Shown here: piece by piece, positions 16,738-25,734 of the stretch
Numbering within the stretch: the first letter of the stretch is position 1
How the letters are laid out: the number at the start of each line of letters is the position of its first letter
Assembly: GCF_003721565.1 (NCBI RefSeq)
Contig: NZ_RJJE01000002.1
Span: forward strand, 124,001-188,000
DNA: 64,000 bases
Origin: Rufibacter immobilis
Lineage (GTDB): Bacteria; Bacteroidota; Bacteroidia; Cytophagales; Hymenobacteraceae
Direction: 5' to 3'
Notes under the pieces: model-generated
Database searches by the model: none
The model's input: only the letters and a program-made list of their open reading frames with translations
Told to the model about the DNA's origin: nothing
Translations under genes and position numbers: made by a program

Positions 16738-18327
16738 CTAAAATCTGATTTCCTGAGTTTCTATTTCCCAATTGGCCCTGATCTCCCATTTATCAACTGG
16801 CAGGACCACGGGTTCAGGTAATCTTCGTTCTTTTAATAGACCATTATCCCATTTTCCATTGCCGTTCTCGTCTACCAAAATCCTGATTTGGTAAGATCCT
16901 GGTTCCAATTGGTCCCACAGAATTGACTTTTGGTCCCTCACTTCCTTCACCACCACATTCTGACGCATGAGCTGTACAATGAAGTTTTTCTGTTCAGTGG
17001 CCAATTTCACGAGCAAGCTACCTACGTCTACTTTATCTGTGATCTGTATTTTCTGTGGAGTATTGGCATAAGGCGCACCTATGAAAGGCACTACCTTAGT
17101 TGTGTCCATGGTGATAAGAATATCTCTTTTGGCTTCCAGGGGAAGATTAAAAGTAATAGTGGTACCTTCTTGGTTTAACTGAAAGTCTTTGGCAGATCTA
17201 GTAGCTATAGTGGTAGCTGAATCTAATAGGAAGGTAAAGGCGCCTACTGTGTCTCGTACAACTGTGGGTACTTCAAACTGTACCGTAATCTTCTCTGTTG
17301 GCGCTATGGAAGAACCATTAGTCACCGCAAAACTATTGTTCTTTCTGGCCGCAGCGTTACCACTCAGACGTACAGCTACGGTGTCTACTCTTGGATTGGA
17401 GGCGCTGTCCTGTACTTCTACCAGCCAGCGTTTCTCTTCTGGTTTACCCGGGAAAAGACGAAGTGTTTTGCCGTTGTTGGCAATCAGCCATTTGATGTTC
17501 TGGTCCTTATCTGGGGCAGTTACAGTTGCTTTAGAAATACCCTCATTATATTCTACTTCATACACATTCAGGAAACTTTTGCGTGAGACAACATTGGGTT
17601 TGGTCACATCCTGGAAGTGTAGCTTTAGCTGTATGTTTTCAGCTACAGGACGTACCTGAATAGAATCGCTTATATAAGCTATATTCTCCTTTTCATTGTC
17701 GTACCGCAGGTTGTTGTTGGTTTCCGTTAACCCATAAATGAAATAATTGCCTTCTTTAATGTTCCGGATGCTGAAGTTTCCGCTGGAATCTGCGGTGGTC
17801 ACATAGAGAGGTCTTCCTTTGGTAACCTGTGAGGTATCATTAGTAGGGTACAGCAGTATGTTTGCCTCCTTAGGTGGCGTATTGCTGAACAGTAATTGGG
17901 CTGTACCGCTCACCCTACCTGAATCTAAATAAGACCCGGTGCTGAAAGTGATGATCACATCTTTAGCCGGATTCTTTTCAGTGATATCTGCCAGGCTATT
18001 TCTGAAATTCAAACTGTAGGTAGTGTTCTCTTGCCAAGGGTCAGTGAAGGTGAGTTCTACTGTATTGTCTTTTACTTTGCTTTTATACGTGTTGTCTGTG
18101 AAGGGCGCAATGATGAGTTGCCGGGTAAGGTCCACGGTCTGGATGTCTTCATCAAATGTTAAGACAATTTTCTCCGGTTTTACGTTGATCTGCCCGCTTT
18201 TTGGGTAGCTCTGTACTAGTTTTGGAGCAATGATATCCCGTTCCCCTCCTTCTGGGCTACTGATGCTAGCGCACCCGCTTAGAACTAAGGCTAACGCCGA
18301 TAGTGCGTTTTTAAGCTGTTTTTTCAT
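16738..18327 (-). CDS. Ig-like domain lipoprotein
   Basis: 529-residue exported lipoprotein. The N-terminus MKKQLKNALSALALVLSGC ends in a lipobox (LVLSGC) for LspA cleavage. Residues about 30-135 are an SbsA-type bacterial Ig-like domain: the pattern APKLVQSYPKSGQINVKPEKI, then VLTFDEDI and a TYSLNFRNSLAD strand, ending in VIITFSTG. This family is common in Bacteroidota as an outer-membrane lipoprotein of unknown function. A carboxypeptidase-regulatory-like stretch (DSSGNFSIRNIKEGNYFIYGL) follows. The C-terminal half is beta-rich and ends in a segment like DENGNGKWDNG. It is transcribed away from the methyltransferase terminator, and its stop borders the candidate origin. Confidence 0.8.
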   Translation of the reverse strand: MKKQLKNALSALALVLSGCASISSPEGGERDIIAPKLVQSYPKSGQINVKPEKIVLTFDEDIQTVDLTRQLIIAPFTDNTYKSKVKDNTVELTFTDPWQENTTYSLNFRNSLADITEKNPAKDVIITFSTGSYLDSGRVSGTAQLLFSNTPPKEANILLYPTNDTSQVTKGRPLYVTTADSSGNFSIRNIKEGNYFIYGLTETNNNLRYDNEKENIAYISDSIQVRPVAENIQLKLHFQDVTKPNVVSRKSFLNVYEVEYNEGISKATVTAPDKDQNIKWLIANNGKTLRLFPGKPEEKRWLVEVQDSASNPRVDTVAVRLSGNAAARKNNSFAVTNGSSIAPTEKITVQFEVPTVVRDTVGAFTFLLDSATTIATRSAKDFQLNQEGTTITFNLPLEAKRDILITMDTTKVVPFIGAPYANTPQKIQITDKVDVGSLLVKLATEQKNFIVQLMRQNVVVKEVRDQKSILWDQLEPGSYQIRILVDENGNGKWDNGLLKERRLPEPVVLPVDKWEIRANWEIETQEIRF

Positions 18328-18345
18328 TTTTTGCTTTAAAATGGA

Positions 18346-18377
18346 AATGACCTTATAGTGTCAACTATAAGGTCATT
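18346..18377 (-). terminator. Terminator after the methyltransferase gene
   Basis: 14-bp perfect arms (AATGACCTTATAGT and complement) with a 4-nt loop, between the methyltransferase stop and the lipoprotein start. Confidence 0.75.
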
Positions 18378-18395
18378 ACTCTAAGTATAGATTCT

Positions 18396-19283
18396 TTATT
18401 TCTTCTCGGCAATGAAGATTTGGCTTGAGTACGAATTACCATTTTGGGCACCATGAAGATTAGACCTGAAGCCCGTATAAAACGAATCCAGCATCTTAGT
18501 CTGCCCATGTTTGTACTTCTCGCTTAAGATGCTCACATAATAGGCATCCCACTTCATGGGCAGTACTTCTTTCAGCTGTAGCCGGTGCTTTTTCAAAAGC
18601 CGCTGCATACTGGCTTTGTTAAAGTGGTACAAGTGACGGGGAACATCATATGCCGCCCAATCTGCACCGTACTTTTTAGCATCGTAGGAATCTGCATTAG
18701 GAACAGCTATGACTAGATGACCTCCGGTTTTAGTTGCGTTTACCAAAGTTTTGAGCGTTTCATTCAACGTGTGTACATGCTCTAAGACGTGCCACATAGA
18801 AACAACATCAAAACGTTCTTCGCCTAACTCCTGCAACGGCTCTTGAAATAAGGCTTTCCCAAGCTTTTCTTCGGTCTGTTTACGGGCTGCTTCATTCGGT
18901 TCAAAACCTTCTACTTTCCAGCCCTCTTTCTGACAGGCTTGCAGGAAATACCCTACCCCGCTACCATAGTCTAAAATTTCTCCTTTGCCACTAAGGCGGT
19001 TTACTAATTCCACCTTATTTTTCACGGCCATTGACCTAACCAACCGGTAGGTCTTGTTCAGTAGACCTTTACTGGTATCTGAATGTGAAATATAAGCCTC
19101 AGAGGCATAGTAGGGGCCAATACTTTCTTCGTTGGGCCGGGGATTTGTAAATTTGAGTTGGCAGTTGGTGCACTGCACAATCACAAAACTCTCCTGGCTT
19201 ACACTTTTGTCTTGTACTACTAGAAAATTTTTAAACTCTGTTTTGGAACAAATGGGGCAATGGTCTAGCCGTTCGTAGCTCAT
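18396..19283 (-). CDS. SAM-dependent class I methyltransferase with zinc-ribbon-like N-terminus
   Basis: 295 residues. Cys9, Cys12, Cys38 and Cys41 (CPIC and CTNC) form a probable zinc site, as in many sugar or small-molecule methyltransferases. The Rossmann methyltransferase core has motif I ILDYGSGVGYF at 103-113 and FDVVSMWHVLEHVHTLNETL, with the HVLEH signature of the methyltransferase_11/23 group. Substrate unknown. Its ATG is 1 nt from the mnmG stop, so the two genes are probably co-transcribed. This does not imply a shared pathway: MnmG modifies tRNA, and no tRNA-specific feature is visible here. Confidence 0.85.
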   Translation of the reverse strand: MSYERLDHCPICSKTEFKNFLVVQDKSVSQESFVIVQCTNCQLKFTNPRPNEESIGPYYASEAYISHSDTSKGLLNKTYRLVRSMAVKNKVELVNRLSGKGEILDYGSGVGYFLQACQKEGWKVEGFEPNEAARKQTEEKLGKALFQEPLQELGEERFDVVSMWHVLEHVHTLNETLKTLVNATKTGGHLVIAVPNADSYDAKKYGADWAAYDVPRHLYHFNKASMQRLLKKHRLQLKEVLPMKWDAYYVSILSEKYKHGQTKMLDSFYTGFRSNLHGAQNGNSYSSQIFIAEKK

Positions 19284-19284
19284 T

Positions 19285-21147
19285 CTATTTACCTAAGTAT
19301 ACCATCAGGATGGAGATATCTGCCGGAGATACGCCACTGATGCGAGATGCTTGTCCTAATGTTTCTGGTTGGATTTTGAGCAATTTTTCACGGGCTTCAT
19401 TGGAAAGCGCAGTGATGGCTTTGTAATCCAAGCGATCTTTGATGCGGTAATTCTCCAGTTCCTCCATTTTAGAGGCCATCTGGTTTTCTTTGTCAATATA
19501 GCTGGCATACTTCAATAAGATTACCGCCTGTTCTAAACTTTCTGGTAAATACTTGCTCAGGTATAGTTTCAGACTTTCAGAAGATTCCAGCAAATGCTCC
19601 AGCTCCACATTAGGGCGCTTCAACAAATTGCCGGCCTTAGCTCTCTCACTGATAGGCGCTGAATCTAAAGATAGAAGCATAGCGTTTACTTCTTCCGGTT
19701 CAATGCCTTTCTGCTGGAGATAAGTTAAGACTTCTTGGGTCTCTTGCTTTTTACGCATGACTTTCTGCAGACGCTCTTCTGAGGCCAGCCCCAGTTGGTA
19801 ACCTTTCTCTGTTAAGCGGAGATCAGCGTTATCCTGGCGAAGCAGAATGCGGTGCTCGGCGCGGGAGGTGAACATACGGTAAGGCTCGTTGGTCCCTTTA
19901 TTCACCAGGTCATCTATCAAGACACCAATGTATGCCTCTGATCTTTTCAAGATGAATGGCTCTGCGTTATGCACCTTGTTGTGGGCGTTAATTCCCGCCA
20001 TAAGGCCTTGGCAAGCGGCTTCTTCATATCCGGTGGTACCATTAATTTGGCCCGCGAAGTAGAGGTTATCCACCAACTTTGTTTCCAGAGTCAGGTTCAA
20101 TTGAGTTGGTGGGAAGAAGTCATATTCAATGGCATAACCTGGCCGGAACATCTTCGCATTCTCAAAACCCGGAATCTCACGCAACGCCTTTAACTGTACA
20201 TCTTCGGGCAACGAGCTGGAGAAACCATTTACATATACTTCCACGGTACTCCACCCTTCCGGTTCCACAAAAATTTGGTGACGGTCACGTTCCGCGAAGC
20301 GGTTGATCTTGTCTTCAATGGATGGGCAGTAGCGCGGACCTAATCCTTGAATCCTTCCCTGGAACATAGGCGATTTCTCAAACCCGGTCTTCAGTATTTC
20401 GTGAACTTTGGAATTGGTATAAGTGATGTAGCAGCTCCGCTGATTGGTAAGCGCCGGCGTATCGGTGTAAGAGAACTTGGACGGATTTTCATCGCCCTTC
20501 TGTTCTTCCATTACCTCATAGTTCAAGCTCCGGCCGTCTACCCGCGGTGGTGTTCCGGTTTTCATGCGACCGGCTTCAAAGCCTAATGACACCAGTTGCT
20601 CTGTAATACCCTTTGCTGATTTTTCGGCGGCTCTGCCGCCGCCCAATTTTTTCTCACCAATATGGATGATGCCGTTGAGGAACGTACCGTTGGTCAAGAC
20701 TACCGCTTTGGCTCTGATCTCAATGCCCAAGCTAGTCTTTACTCCCACCGCTTTTCCTTCTTCCACTATAATCTCTGACACCATCTCCTGCCAGAAATCA
20801 ATGTTAGGCGTTTGCTCCAGAGCCATTCTCCACTCCTCCGCGAAACGCATACGGTCACTTTGGGCACGGGGGCTCCACATAGCTGGGCCTTTAGACATAT
20901 TGAGCATCCGGAACTGGATCATCGTCTTGTCCGTGATGATTCCGCTCATGCCGCCCAGAGCATCAACTTCTCTTACTATTTGGCCTTTGGCCACGCCACC
21001 CATGGCTGGGTTACATGACATCTGAGCTATGGTATTCATGTTCATGGTTACGAGTAATACCTTCGATCCCATGGTTGCGGCCGCATGTGCTGCTTCACAC
21101 CCGGCATGTCCCGCCCCTACTACTATTACATCATAACTTGTGAACAT
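19285..21147 (-). CDS. mnmG: tRNA uridine-5-carboxymethylaminomethyl synthesis enzyme MnmG
   Basis: 620-residue FAD-dependent protein (GidA) that, with MnmE, installs the carboxymethylaminomethyl group on U34 of certain tRNAs. The FAD-binding motif [12 protein letters not shown] is at 9-20. Family signatures include [24 protein letters not shown] fragments near residue 45, [10 protein letters not shown], and [10 protein letters not shown]. The C-terminal helical part that binds MnmE ends in [21 protein letters not shown]. Length is standard. parS lies 18-33 nt upstream of its ATG. Proximity of mnmG to the origin is common in bacteria. Confidence 0.97.
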   Translation of the reverse strand: MFTSYDVIVVGAGHAGCEAAHAAATMGSKVLLVTMNMNTIAQMSCNPAMGGVAKGQIVREVDALGGMSGIITDKTMIQFRMLNMSKGPAMWSPRAQSDRMRFAEEWRMALEQTPNIDFWQEMVSEIIVEEGKAVGVKTSLGIEIRAKAVVLTNGTFLNGIIHIGEKKLGGGRAAEKSAKGITEQLVSLGFEAGRMKTGTPPRVDGRSLNYEVMEEQKGDENPSKFSYTDTPALTNQRSCYITYTNSKVHEILKTGFEKSPMFQGRIQGLGPRYCPSIEDKINRFAERDRHQIFVEPEGWSTVEVYVNGFSSSLPEDVQLKALREIPGFENAKMFRPGYAIEYDFFPPTQLNLTLETKLVDNLYFAGQINGTTGYEEAACQGLMAGINAHNKVHNAEPFILKRSEAYIGVLIDDLVNKGTNEPYRMFTSRAEHRILLRQDNADLRLTEKGYQLGLASEERLQKVMRKKQETQEVLTYLQQKGIEPEEVNAMLLSLDSAPISERAKAGNLLKRPNVELEHLLESSESLKLYLSKYLPESLEQAVILLKYASYIDKENQMASKMEELENYRIKDRLDYKAITALSNEAREKLLKIQPETLGQASRISGVSPADISILMVYLGK

Positions 21148-21164
21148 AGTGTGGATTAATGTGG

Positions 21165-21180
21165 TGTTTCACGTGAAACA
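21165..21180. promoter_or_regulatory. parS: parS centromere-like site (ParB binding)
   Basis: TGTTTCACGTGAAACA is a perfect 16-bp palindrome that matches the bacterial parS consensus TGTTNCACGTGAAACA at every position. ParB dimers bind it, load CTP and spread, and ParA and SMC then act on the complex to segregate origins. It lies between mnmG and ybeY, 4.4 kb from the candidate oriC. No other copy was found in the window, and parA/parB are not in it. Confidence 0.9.
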
Positions 21181-21216
21181 TTGTTGATAAGTGAGGAAAA
21201 CTTCAGAAATGAGTGT

Positions 21217-21648
21217 TTACAACTTAAAGAGCTCTAAGCATTCATTTTCTTTAGAACGCATGATAGTCTGCTTTTCTGGTGATTTATCGTCAAAACCAAG
21301 CAGATGAAGCAATCCGTGCGCCATTACCCTGTGGAGCTCTTCTTCTGGGGTAATGTTGAAAGTTGCGGCATTGTCCACAATGCGATCAATACTAATAAAA
21401 ACATCACCTTCAATAACTCCTTCAAAGTCGGAATTATCAAAGGTGATGACATCAGTGAGCGTGTCATGCTCCAGGTATTCTACATTCATCTGATGAAGAT
21501 ATTCGTCAGAACAAAAAATGTAGTTCAAAGATTCTAATTCAAAAGAATATTTTGAGATAATTTCTGAAAGCCACTCTTTGACTTTCTCTTCGTTCTTTAC
21601 CTCAAAGTCTACCTCCTCGGTAAAGAACTCAATTGGCAGTTCCTGCAT
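21217..21648 (-). CDS. ybeY: Endoribonuclease YbeY (rRNA maturation)
   Basis: 143-residue zinc-dependent endoribonuclease that acts in 16S rRNA 3'-end maturation and ribosome quality control. The metal motif is HGLLHLLGFDD near residue 110, which keeps the H-x3-H part; the third ligand position is taken by Asp, as in part of the family. The central DVITFDN is another signature stretch. The ATG at 21648 lies 20 nt inside the end of the upstream rsbW-like frame, so translation is probably coupled. Confidence 0.92.
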   Translation of the reverse strand: MQELPIEFFTEEVDFEVKNEEKVKEWLSEIISKYSFELESLNYIFCSDEYLHQMNVEYLEHDTLTDVITFDNSDFEGVIEGDVFISIDRIVDNAATFNITPEEELHRVMAHGLLHLLGFDDKSPEKQTIMRSKENECLELFKL

Positions 21649-22048
21649 TCTCTATATTAAAAGTTAACGAAACGGTGCGGCCGTCATTGCTGAAAGAAAC
21701 GTCATCACAGAGGTTACGCATTAGGAAGATGCCCCTACCGCCTGGATTCTCCAGATTCTCTGGAGCGGTTGGATCTGTCAAAGACTCCGGATCAAAACCA
21801 TTTCCTTCATCTTCTATTTCAAAGCGCAATTGGTTTGGTTCTACAAAAAGAGAAAGATAAACGTTTTTATCTTTATCAAACTTGTTTCCGTGTCTAATGG
21901 CGTTGTTCACAGACTCCGTTACGGCAACCATGATATTACCATAGATGTCATCCTCTATCTGGAATTTCTCCCGGGAGTTGTCAATGAAGCTCTCCACAAT
22001 GCGGATATTCTCAATGATAGAAGGAATCTGAATTTTTACTTGATTCAT
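21629..22048 (-). CDS. RsbW-like serine kinase / anti-sigma factor (HATPase_c)
   Basis: 139-residue GHKL ATPase of the anti-sigma (RsbW/SpoIIAB) type. The N-box is ESVNNAIRHGNKFD near residue 50, the G1 box is DEGNGFDP near 80, and the G2 box GGRGIFLMRNLCDDVSF is near 103. These proteins bind ATP and either phosphorylate an anti-anti-sigma protein or hold a sigma factor. No sigma factor or STAS protein is encoded nearby, so partners are unknown. It overlaps ybeY by 20 nt and follows the DUF4175 gene by 33 nt, so all three may form one transcript. Confidence 0.9.
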   Translation of the reverse strand: MNQVKIQIPSIIENIRIVESFIDNSREKFQIEDDIYGNIMVAVTESVNNAIRHGNKFDKDKNVYLSLFVEPNQLRFEIEDEGNGFDPESLTDPTAPENLENPGGRGIFLMRNLCDDVSFSNDGRTVSLTFNIENAGTAN

Positions 22049-22081
22049 AATATGTTTACTATATCTGAAATGTCTGCAAAT

Positions 22082-25000
22082 CTAATAACCTAATCGCTTA
22101 TAATAAGCATCTACTTGCTTTTTATAATAAGGTGTCAAAGCAGGTAGGTTCTGACGGAGCGATTCTGTCTGCTGTTTCTGGCGTTCCTGGTACTTCTGTA
22201 ACGAAGGCGGGATACGAGCGGGCAAATCTTTGGCGGTATTGGCCTCTCGTTTCTCATCCAGATCACGTTCATTGGCAGCTTTCTCAGCCTGTAATAAGCG
22301 CGTCAGAATCTCTTTCTGCCGCATCATTGTCTGCTCCGTGAGACGTTTATTAACGAGATCAGTTTCGGTTTGTTCCATGAGCTTGTTCAAATTGCTTAGT
22401 TTCTCGCCGCCTTCCTTTCCGCCTGGGGAGGTAGGCGATGGAGCCAAGTCTTTCATGGCATTTCTGAGCATTTCCTGTTGGGCTGCCAAACGGGCCAATT
22501 GCTCAGACAATTCTTTGCCGCTTTTCCCGCTCTGCTGTAACTGCTGTATCTGCTGATTGAGCTGCTGTTGCATTTGGCCCAATGCCCCCGGCAGATTCTT
22601 CCCGCTCTGGCCCTTCCCTTTCTTCTTGCCTGGCCCGCTCTGTTGTGCCGCCATCATGGCTTGCTGCATTTGCTTCTGCACATCACTCAGCATTAACGCC
22701 AGGTTGTTCATAGAGGTCATAGCCAGTTGCTGGTGCGTACCGGTTTTGGAAAGATTACGGTCTTTGATAGACTCAGAGCTTTTGCTCATTTCTTCTTCCA
22801 TGGCCCCTACCTCACGGGTCACGAATGACTGAATCTGGATTACCCGCTTGGCCAATGAGAGCAGGCTGTCTTCAATGATTTTGGCGTCATCAGACAACTT
22901 GAGTTGCTGTTGGGCTAATCCAATGAATCTGGGATCACTTTGCTGCACGTTCCGGAAGTCTTTCATCAGTTTCTCCTGATCAAAAGATAAGGTAACCAGG
23001 TTCTCCAGAATGTCGCGGAGATGGTCCAGGTTCTGCTGCATCTGCTGCATGTCTCCGCTCATTTCCTGGCTCTGCATTTGCTGGGACATTTGCTGCATTT
23101 TCTGCGCCGCCGATTTCTGCTGCTGGCTCGCTTTTTTGTTCTGGCCTTTCTGCATAGATTCCTGCGCATTCTGCTGCTCCTGCTCTATCTGCTCTTCTAA
23201 CTGCTCAGTGTTGGGCATGTCTTCTGGGTGCTCCAGTTGCTCATTCATCTGTTCGGCCTCCTTGAGGTCTTCCTGCATTTGCTTGAATTCCTCTTGCAGT
23301 TGTTTCTGTTCCTGCTGCAGGCTCTGGTCTGCTTTGTCTTTCTGCTGGGCTGTCTGGTTGGCTAGCTCTTCCTGTTTCTTGGCCAGATCATCTAGCTTCT
23401 GCATAGCGTTCTCCAGTTTCTGTTCTGCCTGTAGCTGCTTGAAAAGTTCCAGTAGTCGGTCTAACTCTTTCTGAAGGTTCTCTTCCTTGTTATTGAGCTT
23501 GTCTAACAGCGGCTGAATCTGGGCGGGATTTGGCTCTTTCTGCTGCAGAAGCTTCTCCAGTTCCTCATAGAGCTTCTTGGTTTCATCGTCCAGCAGTTGG
23601 TCCATCATTTTCTGGAGCTGCTCGCGTTTAGCGGCCATTTTTTCGTTTTGAGGCGAAAAACGCTCCTGTTGTTGGTTTAGCTGCTCGTTCATCTTCTGCA
23701 GGGCTGCCAGGTCTTCCTGCAAGGCTTTCTTCTTTTCTGTCAGTTCCTGCAGGGCTTTCTTGTCTTGGTAAGACAATTCGCGTTTCAGTTTGGTCTTCTC
23801 TTCATTTCTCTCCAGTGACTTCTGCAACTCCTCTGCTTTGGTAAGGGAAGATTTCATCTGTGACTGCACCTGCTGGGAGGTCTCCTCAATGGACTTTTGC
23901 AGTTCAGAGGGGTCTGGGTACTTGAAGAGGAAGGTAGAAGTGCGGGCGCTCTTAGGTTGGGGCACCTGATCATTATCACTTACCTGCACGTAGTACTCCA
24001 GCTTATCGCCGGGCTGCAGGTTGAAAGGTTTCAGGTTGAGCTGCTGGAAATAGGATTGGGTGGCCAGGGAGCCGTTGAAAGGGATGGCCACAGTTCTGTA
24101 ACCCGATGTAGAGTTGTTTCCCTTCAGCACGCGGTAATGGAGCGCTAGCCTGCTGAATCCATAGTCATCTGAGATGGTTCCTCCTACCACCAGGTAAGAA
24201 TACAGAACTGAATCTTTGAACTGCTCCAGCGTAATTTCTGGGGCTCGGTCTGGAACAACCGTAATCTGGTGCGAGATTTCCTCCTTATTCTCGCTGTAGC
24301 GATTACGGAGATGCATGCTATAGCGCTGGTTCTGCATAAACGTGCGTGTGACCACAAACCCGTCTTCCCGGGCCTCTGCTTTTACTTTCTGTGCGGGAGC
24401 GTCAAACTGTAACCAAAGGGAATCAGCATTGTCAGCGGCTAAGTGCCAAGTCACCTGAGTTCCTTCTGGGATGGTGAGGTCACCGGTGTTGTCCAGCACC
24501 TCGGCTGGTTTGCGCAGATAAGATGGGTACTTCAGCTCTGCCTTCAACTGCCGAAGGGCAGGCCTGGCTACCACTGTTAAGCGGCTGGGTTTAGAGTAGA
24601 AGCCAGCACCGGCCAACTGAAAATCCACCGATTCCTGCACCTGCTGAAATTCATAGACGTAGGTCTGCCCTTTTCCTTTTTTAAGAGGTACTTCCTGCCC
24701 ATCCAGCACCAAGGCCACTTCTTCGGGCACCGATTTTCCTTTGATTGCAACCTCCAATTGAAAATCCTCGCCCTTGAAGGCTTGCAGGCTTGAATTTTGG
24801 ATAACAAACTCAAACGGCGCCTCGGGAGCATAATGCGTCTTGAAGTTGATGATGCGCTCAGTTCCCTTCACAAACAGAGCCGGATAGATGAAGGCCAGGA
24901 TGAGCACCAGTGAGAGCGGCAACAGCAGGTATTTGAAGTAAGATCTGTTCTGGGTGAATTTGATCCGCTCAGGGAATTTATAGGAAGCCAGTTCGCCAGA

Positions 25001-25402
25001 GCGTTGCTCTACGCTGGCGGCCACCAAGTCATTGGTCATGGCCACGTTCTTGAGCTGGAGCAGGTTTAAAAGCCGGTCTTGGATCTCGGGGAAAAACTGC
25101 GCCACCTGTTGGGCCGCCTGTTCATCTGTGAGCAGTTTCTTGAGGTTGGCCAAAGCCAACAGCGGAGTCCAGAGCCAGCGAACTACGGCAAACGCGCTTA
25201 TGCCCAGAAATGAGAAAAGAAGGAATGCCCTCACCTCCGGCTGAAAATAGAAGAAGTACTCCAGCACAGTGATCAGCAGATAAGAAGACAGCACCAAGCC
25301 TAACGTGAGCAAAATACCTCTGAAAAGCAGGTTCAGGTAAAATTTGCGCTTAAACGCCTGAAGCTGCTGTAAAACTGTATTCAAGGAGCTGGCCGCCTGC
25401 AT
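22082..25402 (-). CDS. DUF4175 family membrane protein with long coiled coil
   Basis: 1106 residues. The N-terminus has two hydrophobic segments at about 25-75 and a third at about 160-180. A beta-rich extracytoplasmic part (about 200-500) contains FKYPDPSELQKSIEETSQQVQ at its end. Residues about 500-950 are almost wholly Gln/Lys/Glu/Leu heptad-like coiled coil (for example QQKDKADQSLQQEQKQL), followed by Gln- and Gly-rich repeats. This layout is known in the Bacteroidota DUF4175 family, whose function is undefined. The Gln bias makes the opposite strand open as Cys-rich frames, which are not genes. Probably envelope-anchored. Confidence 0.85.
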   Translation of the reverse strand: MQAASSLNTVLQQLQAFKRKFYLNLLFRGILLTLGLVLSSYLLITVLEYFFYFQPEVRAFLLFSFLGISAFAVVRWLWTPLLALANLKKLLTDEQAAQQVAQFFPEIQDRLLNLLQLKNVAMTNDLVAASVEQRSGELASYKFPERIKFTQNRSYFKYLLLPLSLVLILAFIYPALFVKGTERIINFKTHYAPEAPFEFVIQNSSLQAFKGEDFQLEVAIKGKSVPEEVALVLDGQEVPLKKGKGQTYVYEFQQVQESVDFQLAGAGFYSKPSRLTVVARPALRQLKAELKYPSYLRKPAEVLDNTGDLTIPEGTQVTWHLAADNADSLWLQFDAPAQKVKAEAREDGFVVTRTFMQNQRYSMHLRNRYSENKEEISHQITVVPDRAPEITLEQFKDSVLYSYLVVGGTISDDYGFSRLALHYRVLKGNNSTSGYRTVAIPFNGSLATQSYFQQLNLKPFNLQPGDKLEYYVQVSDNDQVPQPKSARTSTFLFKYPDPSELQKSIEETSQQVQSQMKSSLTKAEELQKSLERNEEKTKLKRELSYQDKKALQELTEKKKALQEDLAALQKMNEQLNQQQERFSPQNEKMAAKREQLQKMMDQLLDDETKKLYEELEKLLQQKEPNPAQIQPLLDKLNNKEENLQKELDRLLELFKQLQAEQKLENAMQKLDDLAKKQEELANQTAQQKDKADQSLQQEQKQLQEEFKQMQEDLKEAEQMNEQLEHPEDMPNTEQLEEQIEQEQQNAQESMQKGQNKKASQQQKSAAQKMQQMSQQMQSQEMSGDMQQMQQNLDHLRDILENLVTLSFDQEKLMKDFRNVQQSDPRFIGLAQQQLKLSDDAKIIEDSLLSLAKRVIQIQSFVTREVGAMEEEMSKSSESIKDRNLSKTGTHQQLAMTSMNNLALMLSDVQKQMQQAMMAAQQSGPGKKKGKGQSGKNLPGALGQMQQQLNQQIQQLQQSGKSGKELSEQLARLAAQQEMLRNAMKDLAPSPTSPGGKEGGEKLSNLNKLMEQTETDLVNKRLTEQTMMRQKEILTRLLQAEKAANERDLDEKREANTAKDLPARIPPSLQKYQERQKQQTESLRQNLPALTPYYKKQVDAYYKRLGY

Positions 25403-25560
25403 ACGGGTAAATAGGGTTAGTAGAAGTATTGGGATTAGGAAGCAAGGGTAGGCGAAGCCTTTCCCCTTCTGTTCCTCCTATACGTAATTGAAGATTAGAA
25501 TATTAACTCTTCTGCTTACTAATTTATTGTTATTTCTTAGATAAGAGCCTGCCTGCTCCT

Positions 25561-25596
25561 GGTTTTGCCTCAAATTAGGAAAAAGAGCCCCTAAAC
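25561..25596. repeat. Palindrome-family element, copy I, one arm divergent
   Basis: The right arm AAAAAGAGCCCCTAAAC is intact. The left arm reads GTTTTGCCTCAAATTA. Asymmetric subfamily. Confidence 0.65.
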
Positions 25597-25667
25597 GCGC
25601 TTTGAGTTGCTAGTAAACAAAGAGCCGAACCAGAAATTGCTAGGTATTTACAACGGTTCTAAAAGAA

Positions 25668-25715
25668 AATTGCGTTTAGCGGCTCTTTTTGGAAAAATAG
25701 CCGCTAAACGCAATT
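25668..25715. repeat. Extragenic palindrome, copy J
   Basis: AATTGCGTTTAGCGGC pairs with GCCGCTAAACGCAATT around a T/A centre with one arm mismatch. The outer AATT is mirrored and specific to this copy. It lies 19 nt beyond the exonuclease III stop. Confidence 0.9.
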
Positions 25716-25734
25716 ACTGCTGGGTGATTTAATT

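Larger units (their letters stand above)
25403..25734. other. Intergenic region of about 330 nt with two palindromes
   Basis: Holds palindrome-family copies I and J between the exonuclease III stop and the DUF4175 start. The rest is AT-rich and likely carries the DUF4175 promoter. No gene seen. Confidence 0.7.

Noticed and set aside
23010-23474. Plus-strand frame rich in Cys and Ser (many CC and CS pairs) opposite the DUF4175 gene
   Set aside because: It is the mirror of Gln/Leu-rich coiled-coil codons (CAG/CTG) in the minus-strand gene. It has no start context and the real gene fully explains it.
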